From: Carallia brachiata
Lineage: Eukaryota > Streptophyta > Magnoliopsida > Malpighiales > Rhizophoraceae
Length of the DNA: 64,000 nucleotides
Assembly: GCA_021464245.1 (NCBI GenBank)
Contig: JADCRB010000118.1
Span: 1,924,056-1,988,055, forward strand
Direction of reading: 5' to 3'
Both the position numbers and the translations under genes were made by a program. Shown piece after piece: positions 12,801 to 23,412 of this stretch. Each line of letters opens with the position of its first letter. Within the stretch, counting starts at the first letter, position 1. Below the pieces are notes generated by a model that did not search any database, was not told the origin of the DNA, and saw only the letters and a program-made list of their open reading frames with translations.

Positions 12801-14454
12801 TTGGTTAAACATTTCAACTAAATAATGCAATGTCTAACTTGAGAAATATATAGAGTACAGAACAGAGCAGGAACATGAAAGGAAAATCTGACAAACTACA
12901 AAATTTAAGCTCCAACTTGCCCAAATCTCCGTAAGTTGTTTTTAATGATTAAATAAATTAACAGATTAAACCTCTTGAAAAGTTAAATCCTATCCGGGAA
13001 TTCCTGTTTCAACTGGGAAAATTTAGAAAACAATGACACAAACATAAAAATGATTATTGACTTTGCTATAAACAAAGCTTAAAAAAAAAAAAAAAAAACT
13101 CTTATTATTTCTTGTTTTATTACAAAATGGTTAAGTTACTTTTCAAAGTCACTAGGAGGAAACACTATCAATCAGCATTCCAGTACTTGATACAATCAAA
13201 TAAAAAAATAGAGTTACATTGACCCAAGAAACAGCTAGCTCAAGCCAAGATTCTCACACAAGTTTGTTTATACCATCGATTTAGTAATTTTTTCCTCAAT
13301 CAAATCTATACAAAGGCAAGCAGTTGCGATTGAAATGCCATCACAAAATTGTCTACTAAACCAAAAATGTATAATAACTAAATATGGTAGAAGCAACCAA
13401 AAAATTCCCCCCTCCAAGCCCACAATTCATCAACATTAGCTTTGCTGTAACCCGACCAATAATCCATGCAGGAAAAAGTATCCCCGATTATGTGTAGTTA
13501 ACAATAATGCAATGAGAAAATCACTGTCTCCTACACAATCAAAATACAGCCTAATCCTCCTGAGTTAAAAAAACAAACATCCCGCTTTTCTATGGTTATA
13601 CAAAGCTATGTTGATTCTTAAATAGCCACCAAAAAAAGGACATAGCGTGTGTCAAATTTGATTCCACTTGGGATGAGAGCATGAGGTTCATCAAATGAAA
13701 AAAATAATAATAAATAAATAATTAAATGGTGCACATCCTTCCAACTCACACCAATTCAAAATCAACTCTAGCTCCACAACAGCTTCAAATATATCAATCC
13801 TTTCATATCTGCCAAACCCAAATCAACTTTCTTGCAAATTTGCAGTCAACTCTGAAACTAATAATGATATTTTCAGAAACTTGCAATCAACCAAAAGTTA
13901 ACCACCAAGAAAAATGCATAAAAAGCAATGATACATCCAGAAATCAATTTGCTTACAAAGAATTTGCATGAAACAAAATTTCTTTCTTAATTCTCTCATT
14001 TCTCAGTAATGAATTGAAAATTAAAAAAAGAAGAAGAAGAAGAAGAAGAATCGGCACAAAGTCACTCACCTCCAGTCGCCGGGTCCGAAGCCACCTCTGG
14101 GGCTCCCTCTCCTCCCTTCGTATCCTCCGTCCTCCTCCTGGACCTCTTATAAGGAGGGGACCTCCTCGGCGGCGGCGAGTGCCTCCTATCCCTATAAGGC
14201 ACCGGTGGAGGACTTATACTGCCTCTTCTCTTATAATCCCTCTCCTTTCTGTCATAGAAATCGCCGCCTCCGGCGAGTCGATTGGGCGGCCTATCGAAGT
14301 CCCGGTCATCGCGCCTCTCTCTGGAGTCCCTTTCGCTGCGTCGTGACGGAGGCGGAGGAGGGGAGGGCTGGGGGTCTTCGCCGGAGGATTTCTCCTTGTG
14401 GTCGCTGCCGCGGCGGTCGAGGGAATCGACGGGCATGTTGATGACTTCGGCCAT
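6811..14454 (-). CDS. SE: SERRATE (ARS2-type zinc-finger protein in pri-miRNA processing)
   Basis: SERRATE works in the nucleus with DCL1 and HYL1 in primary-microRNA processing and links to the cap-binding complex and splicing. Exons on the minus strand: 14070-14454, 12648-12769, 11886-11943, 11245-11319, 11073-11147, 10952-10999, 10758-10826, 9865-10661, 9737-9785, 8812-9089, 8529-8708 and 6811-6871. The start at 14454 (MAEVINMPVD) fits the family better than an upstream ATG at 14508. In order one sees an Arg/Ser/Pro-rich N-terminus (SRERRDDRD, YRDRRHSPP), the conserved SYKQFIQELEDDILP block, the GPVIIIQGLTSVKGLEGVEL core, a C2H2 zinc finger (CGAKGC with two downstream His), a Gly/Pro-rich tail (VLMPVPGAGPLGPFVP) and a conserved C-terminus EEVTVIDYR in the last exon. 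Three one-base problems occur: a slip near 14129-14140, a missing G at the exon 4 donor (11244-11246) and a slip at 10208-10212. Each looks like one lost base in otherwise conserved sequence, so I read the gene as functional. Confidence 0.95.
6933..7819 (-). mobile_element. MITE family B, copy 1 (in SERRATE last intron)
   Basis: The right end, read on the minus strand, begins GGATGCGTTTGTTTTATAGG and the left end begins GGTGTATTTAGTACG, so the terminal repeats are short and decayed. Internally, both ends continue with similar TAAGATA/ATAGTATAGG-type sequence. The whole element aligns in reverse orientation with 16456-17895, including an internal GA-rich tract (7400-7530). No clean target duplication is visible. 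A 26-base direct repeat (AAAATAGTTATCCTATC core) occurs near 7015-7066. No transposase is present, so it is non-autonomous. Confidence 0.75.
7400..7530. repeat. Polypurine GA/GGA tract inside MITE B copy 1
   Basis: A (GA)n microsatellite passes into irregular GGAGG/AGAGAG sequence. The other copy of the same element has the matching CT tract at about 16730-16950, so this tract is an ancestral part of the element. Confidence 0.8.
8155..8179. repeat. (AT)n microsatellite
   Basis: An uninterrupted AT dinucleotide run lies inside the last SERRATE intron. Confidence 0.95.
12770..14069 (-). other. First intron of SERRATE
   Basis: A 1300-base intron with donor GTGAGT next to 14070 and acceptor AG at 12770-12771. 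It is AT-rich, with an A run at 13081-13098 and an AAG repeat (about 14024-14050) just inside the donor. I see no embedded gene or element. Confidence 0.85.
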
Positions 14455-14508
14455 CAGGCGGTGGCTGATTTCGTGTTTTCGGGGGAACAACTTTAGTGAA
14501 ACCGGCAA

Positions 14509-14777
14509 AAGGAGAAAGAAGATGCAATGGCATGACGCGTTACAAGACAGAACAAGAAAGAGTGGCTTTTTACTTTAGTATTGCCTGCTTCTTTTCTGTC
14601 TTCTGTTTTTTCCTTGGAAGTTACGAAAGCCCGCCTTTTTCTTCTTTTTCTTTTTTTTTTTTTTTTTTTTTTCTGAGATAGATATATAAGCAGAAAGATT
14701 AGTAAGAGGTGATATTTAAAATGCACACTATCATTTGAGAGTAACAACCAAAAGCCAAAACTAATTAGTTATACTTA
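14509..14777. promoter_or_regulatory. SERRATE 5' UTR and proximal promoter region
   Basis: This lies directly upstream of the SERRATE start on the minus strand. It contains a long T run on the plus strand (about 14651-14672). I see no clear TATA box. A Tourist-type MITE begins at 14778, so the promoter may include or be bounded by that element. Confidence 0.45.
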
Positions 14778-15258
14778 TACTGTGTTTGGGAGGAGGAAAA
14801 GTGGGGAGAGAGAGAGGAAAGTGAGAAAATTAAAATAAATTATTGTGTATGAAAAATATTTGAAAAGTGAGGGAGAGTAAAGTTTCTAATTCCCTTTATT
14901 CTTCCTACCTCACCAAAACCAATCCTCTTAAAAATGAGAAGAAAGTTGTTAATTCTCCTACTAAATTTATTAAATAACTCAATTACTTTTATATAATTTA
15001 AAAATTACAATTTTACCTAAATAAAATATTTTAATATAATTTATTATAAAAGATAAAATTATTATTTCAACACATTTTATATTCCTCTCTCTCACTTTCC
15101 ATTATTTTCCAAACAAAAGAATTTACAATTTTACTCCCTCTTATCACCTCTTTCCAAACACAAGAGAGGATAGAAAATATTTTATTCCTCTAATGATCTT
15201 CTCCTCCACTTTCTCTCCCTCACTTTCTCTCTCTCAAGAATTTTATCCAAACACAGTG
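14778..15258. mobile_element. Tourist-like (PIF/Harbinger) MITE family A, copy 1
   Basis: A 481-base element. The left end reads TACTGTGTTTGG and the right end, reverse-complemented, reads CACTGTGTTTGG. TTA lies on both sides (14775-14777 and 15259-15261), the target-site duplication expected of PIF/Harbinger elements. It aligns end to end with 17280-17762, sharing blocks such as CACCAAAACCAATCCTC and CTCTTTCCAAACACAAGAG. It has no coding capacity. Confidence 0.9.
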
Positions 15259-15261
15259 TTA

Positions 15262-16452
15262 GTGGTTAGAAGGCTTAATTTGTTGGGGACTTATGGGTGT
15301 TTGTTTTATGACAAACGTGTTGTTGTTGTTATTTTTTTAAAAAGAAGGATTGAGGTGTTTAGTCAAAATTTTTAGATTGTTATTTTACTTTAATTAGTAG
15401 CCGTAAAGAAGTGTTTGGTTTAATTTTTAAAATTATATATTTATATTTTAAATTAAAAAAATAAAAATAATAGTGTTTGGTTGATTATTGATTGAAAAAG
15501 TAAGATCAAATTACCTTTTAAATTTATTGCTGCTGGTAAATATAAAATTACTAAATCATCCTTTACAGACCCTTGCTGCGCACGTTAAGCTTAACGAAGG
15601 GTGCACGGAGAAATGAGAATATCGAAGAATGGAAAGAAAATAAATAGTGAGGTGGGTCCCAAAATTAAAAAAAATAATTTTATTTTTATTTTTAAAATAA
15701 TAATTTTTTATTATTATTATCATAAAAATTAAAAAAATATCAATCTTAAATTGGGTCAATACGTGTCATTTTCTCTTGTCCGTATTAGTAAGATTTTTTT
15801 TATTATTATGTAAATGGTAACTTATACAATAAAAAATAATACTATTTTTCCAAGCACATTAATATTTTTTTTGTGTGAACAATAATTAGAAATTTTTATA
15901 TATTCATTATAAATTATAATTAATTTTTAAGCTACATAAATTTTCATTTATAAATATGCATGTCACAAAATTAATTTATCAATAATAACAATTCGTAAAA
16001 ACAATTAACAATTAACAACAATGATAAATAATCAATAACAGTAATATCAATCAGTAACAGCAAAATCAAACATCCCCTTAATGTTTAAAGATGAATAGTA
16101 ACAAGGTTTACCGAGAAACCTAGAATGCAACAAAATAAATTTTTTAAACTCATTTTTATTTATTTGTAAAACTAAATCATATATGATTGGTCTACATTTT
16201 TTAGTTTTCTTTTTATTATTGCTATTCAAACTTTTCTCCTTCGAGTTTCTAAGAATTTATTGTTATATAAGTAATAACTTAAATTATCCATGTAGTATTC
16301 CCTAATTATACTTAGATTTATCATGTATCAAAATATAATTACAAATTTTTACTCCCTTGCATAAGATGAAAATTTATTTTCCTCCCCTTCATTTCTCTTT
16401 CTCTCTCTCCTCTCTCTCTCTCTTTTAAGTAAGGTTTTAAGTTACAAGTTAC
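15262..16452. other. AT-rich intergenic stretch between MITEs
   Basis: Mostly A/T runs with no gene. Phrases such as AGTGTTTGGTT near 15410 and 15472 resemble MITE ends, but I could not pair them into an element with a target duplication. Confidence 0.5.
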
Positions 16453-16729
16453 TTAGGATGCGTTTGTTTCATGAGATAGGATAGGTTAGTGGCCAACTAT
16501 CCTACCTTAACCCATATTTGGTTGGTTAATAAGATAATATAAGATAAATTAGTGTGAGCTTACTATCTATGAATATGGGATAGTATTATCCTCTAACTCT
16601 TATGGGCTAGTATATCCCACATTATGAACTACTATTAATAAATTATATATTTACTAAAATATCCTCTTAATTAAAATAAATTTTAAATATTTTTTAAAAA
16701 ATTAACATAAAATTTAAAAATTTTATCTG

Positions 16730-16955
16730 TCTCATATTCTCTCTCTTCCCTTCTCTCTCTCACTCTTCTTCTCTCTCCTCCCTCTTTCCTTTCTCTCTCC
16801 TCCCTCCTCTCTCTCACTCCTCGTCTCTCTCTCTCTTTCCTTTCTCTCTCCTCCCTCTTCTCTCTCTCAATCCTTGTCTCTCTCTCTCTCTTCCCTTTCT
16901 CTCTCCTCCCTCTTCTCTCTCTCTCACTCCTCATCTCTCTCTCTCTCGTGCTCAT
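16730..16955. repeat. CT-rich low-complexity tract inside MITE B copy 2
   Basis: Imperfect CTCTCTC/TCCCTC repeats. The Arg/Glu-rich open frame they create on the minus strand is an artefact of the repeat. Confidence 0.85.
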
Positions 16956-17279
16956 TCTTTTTTTTTCATATAAATTTGAAAATTTCTCTCTTAAAATTTA
17001 TTTAATTTTTCCTCAAAAATTAAAAAAATATTATTTTTTTATATTTTAAAATTTATTTGTATAAATAAAATTAATACTTAATTTAAAAAAATATTTTTTA
17101 TACAAAATTGAAAAATTATAAACAGTATGCGTAAAATAACATATAAAATAAATATTAATTTCATTACTTAATTTTAATTATTTTTAATAAAAAGATTAAA
17201 ATTAATAGTAAATGTAAACCAATTATTTCTAAGGGTAAAAAAGTAATTTTTATTCTATCTCATATCATCCAAACATTAA

Positions 17280-17762
17280 TGCTGTGTTTGGGAGGGGGGA
17301 AAGTGGGGGGATGGAGAGGAAAGTGAGAGAATTAAGGTAAATTATTGTGTTTGGAAAATGTTTGAAAAGTGGGGGAGAGGAAAGTTTCTAATTCCTCTAA
17401 TCCTCCCTACCCCACCAAAACCAATCCTCCCAAAAATAGGAGGAAAGTTGTTAGTTCTCATACTAAATTTATTAAATGACTCAATTACCCTTACATAATT
17501 TAAAATTTTCAATTTTACCTAAACAAAATATCTTAATAGAATTTATTATGAAGGATAAAATTGTTATTTCAACATATTTTATATTCTTCTCCCTCACTTT
17601 CCACCATTTCCCAAACAAAAGAATTTATAATTTTCCTTCCTCCCATTACCTCTTTCCAAACACAAGAGAGGATAGAAAATATTATCTTCCTCTAATGATC
17701 CTTTCCACCACTTTCCTCTCCCTCACTTTCCTCTCCCTCAAGAATTTTATCCAAATACAGTG
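17280..17762. mobile_element. Tourist-like MITE family A, copy 2 (nested in MITE B)
   Basis: A 483-base element. The left end reads TGCTGTGTTTGG and the right end, reverse-complemented, CACTGTATTTGG. TAA flanks both sides (17277-17279 and 17763-17765). Joining the flanks gives ...AACATTAAATAGAATAACT, which matches the uninterrupted copy of MITE B. This shows both the empty site and the order of insertion. Confidence 0.93.
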
Positions 17763-17898
17763 TAAATAGAATAACTATTCTATATTATTTGATAACATTC
17801 AAATATAATATAGACTAATAATCTAGGCTATTTTATACTATATTAGCCTATATTATTCTATACTGCACTGTCTAATCTGTGTATCAAGCGCACCCTTA

Positions 17899-18900
17899 GT
17901 CTTTTGGCTAGTGGCATAGTTGTTGAATTATAAGTTTTAAGATGATAAAAGAAGATGCAAGCTAGTCATGAGGTTTGTGTTTTTTAGCTTTTTTTTTAAT
18001 TTTTCGTATATGGAACTGAAGTGCTTTTCAATACTAATTCAAGCTTCTTTAATAAATTTGGTACCTTATATTATTTGGCCATGATTATTCTAACGCATAT
18101 CAATATAATGTCTCAATCTTCTTTGGATTAGTATTGCCAAAGAAATCGTCCAAAAAATAGTATTGCCAAAAAAGATTGTTCTAATTGCTCTACGATATGC
18201 AGCTTAATACACAAGGGTGCTTATAACTTTTTTTTTGTTAATTGACAGATAATTCTTCCAAAAAAACTCTGAAGTAATATTACAACTAGAATATCATCGT
18301 TAGCAATGTCACGTGATTTATAAAATGCATGAAAGATCTTAAATTCGATGTTACCATTACACTAGCTGTAAATAATTGCATATAACATTTTTTTTAGCAT
18401 GCATGATTGCACACAACTAGTAGTGATAATTACAGATAAAATTTTACATTTGAATATATTAGATGAGATTTTTACATTTAAGCGTAAAAATGATTAGGAA
18501 ACTACGTTAACCAATCAAATTGAAACAATTTAAAATCCCACATCATTTTGCCTTCGGGGACATACGATAAAATTGGAACAATAGAGTAAAAGTCTATTAG
18601 ATAAAAATCAAAGTCATATATATAAAGAATCAGCTCAAATTAGATCTTACACCAATAATACATAAAAAAAAAATAAAACAGGCAATCCTATCATACAAAG
18701 CAAAGCCCTATCATACAAAACAGCCACCTCATATTACAGTTGCATTGTTTTATTGTTTTCTTCCAAATCTCATAAGCATAAATTGTGACAATAAGTTGAG
18801 TTAAAAAAAAAAACCCTGGAGTCCAAACGCTGCAACCGGGGGACAATACACTAACCAAGTGCAGGATATACAAAATAGGTTCAATATAGTAATTATAAGC
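17899..18900. other. AT-rich intergenic stretch upstream of the eL30 promoter
   Basis: No coding frame or element boundary could be supported. It contains scattered A and T runs only. Confidence 0.5.
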
Positions 18901-18919
18901 AACGTGTGCATAACAATAC

Positions 18920-19079
18920 TCCAATGCCCAAACAGGCCCACACAAAAACCAAACAAAACCCTAGCCTCCTTGCTTCCGCATTATATGTATAAAAACGCCA
19001 GTTTAAGCCACCGCAAGGGTTTTCTTTGAAGCGTAATAAACCAGCGTCCGGCCGTCCGCGTCTTCCGAAGCTCGCAGCC
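18920..19079 (+). promoter_or_regulatory. eL30 core promoter and 5' UTR: site II motifs, telo-box, TATA
   Basis: A GGCCCA site II motif (18935-18940) and a nearby TGCCCA are followed by a telo-box AAACCCTAG (18956-18964) and a TATA-like TATAAAAA (18988-18995), about 90 bases before the ATG. This is the known arrangement in plant ribosomal protein promoters, where TCP and telo-box-binding factors couple expression to growth. Confidence 0.8.
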
Positions 19080-21025
19080 ATGGTGTCCGCCAAGAAGACC
19101 GTACGCTCTTTCTCTTTCTCTCTCTATGTTTCTTTCTCTCTCTATGTGAATTTGTATATAAATGGAAATGGTGGACTAAAATGGATTGATTGTGTTTGTT
19201 TGTGTGTGTTTTTTGTGTGATTTGGGGAATAATAAACAGAAGAAGACTCATGAGAGCATAAACAGCAGGCTGGCTCTTGTGATGAAGAGTGGAAAGTTCA
19301 CTTTGGGTTACAAGACTGTTCTGAAGACCCTTAGGACCTCTAAAGGTGGGTCTTGTGTTTTTCTGTGTTTCTGTGTCTATGAGTTTTTTTTTTTTAAATG
19401 ATTTGTTCTACACTTTATGTTGGTGAATATCTGGTAGTGAATCATTGGTGGATCTTACATAGATTTTGATAATATAGAGTTTGAATGCTTCATGTTTAGA
19501 TGTATTCTTAACTTAGTTCATATCATAAAGATTTGGCTAGTTTTACTCTGGTCGTCGACCTACCTGGCAACTTTAGTAAGGTCCCAAAAGTCATACCGGA
19601 ACAACCCACTGAAATGCTAATAGGAATCAGAAATGTGGTCAATATAACGAAGAATAAAGAGATGCCATCTATAGGGAAGGCTTTCCACAAATTGAAATTT
19701 TGTCATCGAAGGATCGGATTGTATCTGAGAAACAGGGAAACAGGGGAATAAAAAAGGCAATAAGAGAGGCACACTTCATATTGGTCGTATTCTTGAATTT
19801 GGAATGAAAGGAGGGGTAATGCTTCCTAGGGGTCTATTGGTGCACATCAGCTGCAGAGTGTGATTGATGAGTGGGTAGGCGGAGTTTATGTTGAGTTGCT
19901 AAGTGTACGGTCAGTATATAGCAATTTATCATCAAACCGGTGGATTTGGTAGACAGGCATATGGTCAGTGTGCAATATTTTGTTGTTTTGTTATTACCAT
20001 AAACTTTGTGAAAGCCCTTTTTATCAGCTTTCTATTTACTCATTTCTGATGGTGGGTAGCTGAAGAAAACAAAAAAAATTGCTACTTTTAGAGTAATGTA
20101 TCAAATGTTATCTTGAATAGTTGGGTATTCTTTTTTTTTTTGTTTGGATGAAGTGAGGTTGAAAAAATGTTTGGTCCATGATAATTGGAAGTATGTCTCT
20201 GGTTGCTTTCTTCTTTTTCTATCTGTTTCAACATATGCTTGAAGCCGATGAATTGGTTTTTAAATTTTTTTTACGTAATTATGTTAAATCTAATTATTGT
20301 ACTGCATATATTATTAAGTTTCAATGAGTGTGTGCTCATTAATGTTTTGTGCATCAATTTGTTGCTCAATTGATTCTGTGCTTGTTATTTGCATTTTCAT
20401 GAATCATAAAATTTTATACATTGTTTTTTTTTTTCCTGTAGCAAAGCTGGTTATTATCTCCAACAACTGCCCTCCTCTTCGAAAGTCTGAGATAGAGTAC
20501 TATGCAATGTTATCAAAGGTTGGAGTTCACCACTACAATGGCAGTAAGTATCCTGGGTTAATACTAATTTATATATCTCTTTGTATTGCAATCTATGGAT
20601 ATTGTTAATGAGCTCTAACAGTAGTCTGTTTTCCCTGGAACTAATTGCATTTGGATATTGATGCCGTTAGAAGCATCGTTTTTAGATTTCTTTACGAACT
20701 TTTTATATGATGGGTTTGGTGCGTTGGTTTGGCTGGCTTTCTATGGTCGATGGGTCCTATGGGACGATGTGTAATTATGGGCTTATTTGCTAAAAATATT
20801 CATGTGCTTCATGGAAGTTCTTACTTGTTCCAGACAATGTGGACTTGGGTACTGCTTGTGGCAAATATTACAGAGTATGCTGCCTCAGCATTATTGATCC
20901 AGGTACATTTAAGGGTTGTGTACTTGACATTGCTGTGGTGATTCCTTTTGTTTGCTTTGTATTAACCTTCTGTTTTTGTTACAGGTGATTCTGATATCAT
21001 TAAGAGCATGCCAGGCGACCACTGA
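19080..21025 (+). CDS. RPL30: 60S ribosomal protein eL30 (L30e)
   Basis: A component of the large cytosolic ribosomal subunit. Five exons (19080-19100, 19240-19345, 20442-20543, 20834-20902, 20985-21025) join to 339 bases, coding for 112 residues, the usual family length. All junctions are GT-AG and the frame is intact. Conserved blocks are [61 protein letters not shown] and the C-terminal [12 protein letters not shown]. The N-terminus MVSAKKTKK is typical. It is the only gene in the window with no frame problem. Intron 2 is about 1.1 kb and holds an odd open stretch at 19533-19751. Confidence 0.97.
19533..19900 (+). other. Unrecognised open stretch inside eL30 intron 2
   Basis: A 72-codon frame (19533-19751), followed by more broken sense-like sequence up to about 19900, is less AT-rich than the intron around it. 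The peptide ([18 protein letters not shown]...) looks compositionally like a protein fragment, but I cannot place it. It may be a decayed insertion of organellar or transposon origin, or chance. No flanking repeats were seen. Confidence 0.3.
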
Positions 21026-23300
21026 ATTTCTCTCTTCTTATTGTTTCTTTTTTACTTTGTTGTGCCTAAGGGAAGATCGTTGTGAATTCAATGCAAGTTA
21101 TAGCATTGTTAGAGAAGATTTTCGTGTGAACTTATAAGCTTCATCAATAGCCTTTTAGTTCGTTCATGTGGAATGTGACACAAAATCAATTTCCTATGTA
21201 TCTGGATTGTCATTTGCACTTTTTTAAAGCTTCATTTTTACCAAAAGTTTTTGCATAAAATAAATTCCATGTTTTGTCTTCTAAATGATCTACGCTTTGC
21301 TTCTCTTCGCGATTTTAGTTAACCGAGTTATCTCATCCACTGGGAGGTATGTGGATTTTGAGATATGCAAAAGCTTCGGTGCATATTTTCTTCCCCCAAG
21401 TTACAAAACGTTGCACCTGAGCAAGCAAGGTGGTCTGAACTTTTTCAGTGCACCTCACTTCCGCGGGCAAAGTCTTCCTGGTATAATTGTGGTCGGAATC
21501 AGAATCAATTTGCATGCCACGAATAGTACTATGATGTTTTCTCAGCGGTATATTGATGTCATAGCAAAATCATAATAAAGGATTTTTTGATCAGTCCTCG
21601 GAAACTTCCTCGTGTTTCAGCTATGCACGTACAAGTTGGAACTTCACACATCTGTTATATTAATAGGTCCCCTTGTAAGAAAATTTGTTCAAAAAAATAT
21701 TTGTTAGTTAACGTAAATGATCAAGATTACAATTGTGGAATAAAATGAACTACTAATTGTTGGGGTCGGTATCATGCTTCTATGTTGAGCTTATGTTAGA
21801 GCTTGAGCTTATGTTAGAGCTTGGATTATTAAAAAGTTGTGAGAAAAAAAATTATAAAAAAATAAAATTATTTGAATTGATGATAAAGTTGTAAGAAAGA
21901 AAATAATAAAAAAATAAATAGTAATTTATGAGAGAAAAATAATAATTTATTATTTGAATTAATGAGAAAATTGTGAGACAATAGTATAATAATAAAGATA
22001 TTTTTAGACTAAAATTTTTCAATTATTTTTTTTCTCTCATCAAATTCTCTCAAACTAAACACACCACTAGGGAATATCAAGATTAAACTTTTTAAAATTC
22101 TTGGTTTTTTTGAAACAAAAATTCTTGGTTTTTTCTTGCAGTTCCAATTTTAATACATTAATGTAAAAAAAATGCAAGTTGAGTAATATAAATATGCGTA
22201 TGAATAAGTTAGTTGGTAGTTCAGAGTATTTTTTCCTTTTTTTTTTTTTTTTTTTTGTATTGGTCTAGATTTAATTATCTCTTTAACGAATAAGAATTTA
22301 TAAAAAGACCAGCATGTTAAATTAACAAAATAACAATGCTTGAGTAATAGTTTCCTGTAGGAGGAGCTAAATGAGTGATCCCAGCATGGTGTCAATTCGC
22401 AATCTCAGCCTTGCTTCGTGAGTGGGAAGTTGAATGGGTGATCCAAGCAGTGTGTCAATGCGTGACCACAGCCTTAATTTACGAGTGCAAGACCAATATA
22501 CTTGCAGAAAATCGTAGAACACATAATTTTATTGAAGAGCATGCATAAGAATTGTTAAACAATTAAATTAAAAAACAAAAAAAGGCCGTTAGAAGTCCGT
22601 AATCCGCATGCACTTATGCAATGTTAAGTTAGTGGTGCTAATAATATATAGGATCCTATTACATTTGCATAAAAAAAGGGCTAAAAAAGGTATTCGAATA
22701 CAGTTGATGAGATACAATTTATAATTATTTTGATTGTAAGTATAATTAAAAGATAAAAAAAATTATTATTTTTTTATATTAAATTTAACTAATTGTATAT
22801 TAAATCTAACTAATTATACAAACACTTTTTTAAAACACCTTTTTTTTTTGGAAATGTATCCTTTTCCCAATATATCTATCAGTAAATATAAATGGATAAG
22901 AAAATGAGGACTTAGAGTAGATGAGAAAATTTATTTGTACAACCAAGTAAATTTTTTGTACAAATATTAAATTATTACAATAAAATTTAAAAATAATTTT
23001 TTATCTATTTTTTATACAAAAATTAAATATTTTATTATATAAATAAATAAATTAATTCTATAAAACAATTTTCTCATTTTCTCGATATCTTCTATTCCGC
23101 CTCAAGATAACCAAACTTTATATATATGTGTGTAATTTTAAGATAAATTTTTCTCTTCACCAAAAACCATGTAACATCATTTCGATATCGCGGGCAATTC
23201 GAAGCACTTTCTTCTCCAACAAAACCTACAGAAATTAACGGAACAGAAGAAAAAGTACCCTTTTTTTTTTTTTATTTTGCAATGTGGTCAGCCGGATTGG
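21026..23300. other. Intergenic stretch after eL30
   Basis: It begins with the eL30 3' UTR and turns very AT-rich. At 21786-21825 an 18-base segment (GAGCTTATGTTAGAGCTT) is directly repeated. The 21830-22070 stretch ends with CTCAAACTAAACACACCACTA, which looks like a MITE end, but no matching left end was found. An open frame at 21285-21575 is unrecognised. Confidence 0.45.
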
Positions 23301-23412
23301 CTCACCGTTGATCCGTACAACGTCAGTTGTGTTTCGGTTTCTTTTTCCCATTTTCGTGCGTTGTTGTTGTGGCGGTGGTGGCGGAAGGAGGGAGCGAGCC
23401 AAAAAGTGACCG

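Larger units (their letters stand above)
16456..17895 (+). mobile_element. MITE family B, copy 2, with a nested insertion
   Basis: The left end reads GGATGCGTTTGTTTCATGAG and the right end, reverse-complemented, reads GGGTGCGCTTGATAC. TTA flanks both ends (16453-16455 and 17896-17898), which fits a PIF/Harbinger-type duplication. The body matches copy 1 (6933-7819) in opposite orientation: GGCCAACTAT, CATATTTGGTTG, a TTTACTAAAATATC block, then a CT-rich tract. It is interrupted by a complete family A MITE at 17280-17762. Without the insert it would be about 954 bases. Confidence 0.88.

Noticed and set aside
16683..16955. 90-codon Arg/Glu-rich open frame on the minus strand
   Set aside because: It is produced by the CT-rich low-complexity tract of MITE B and has no protein-like variety.
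21786..22070. Candidate MITE ending in CTCAAACTAAACACACCACTA
   Set aside because: No matching inverted end or target duplication could be found on the left.
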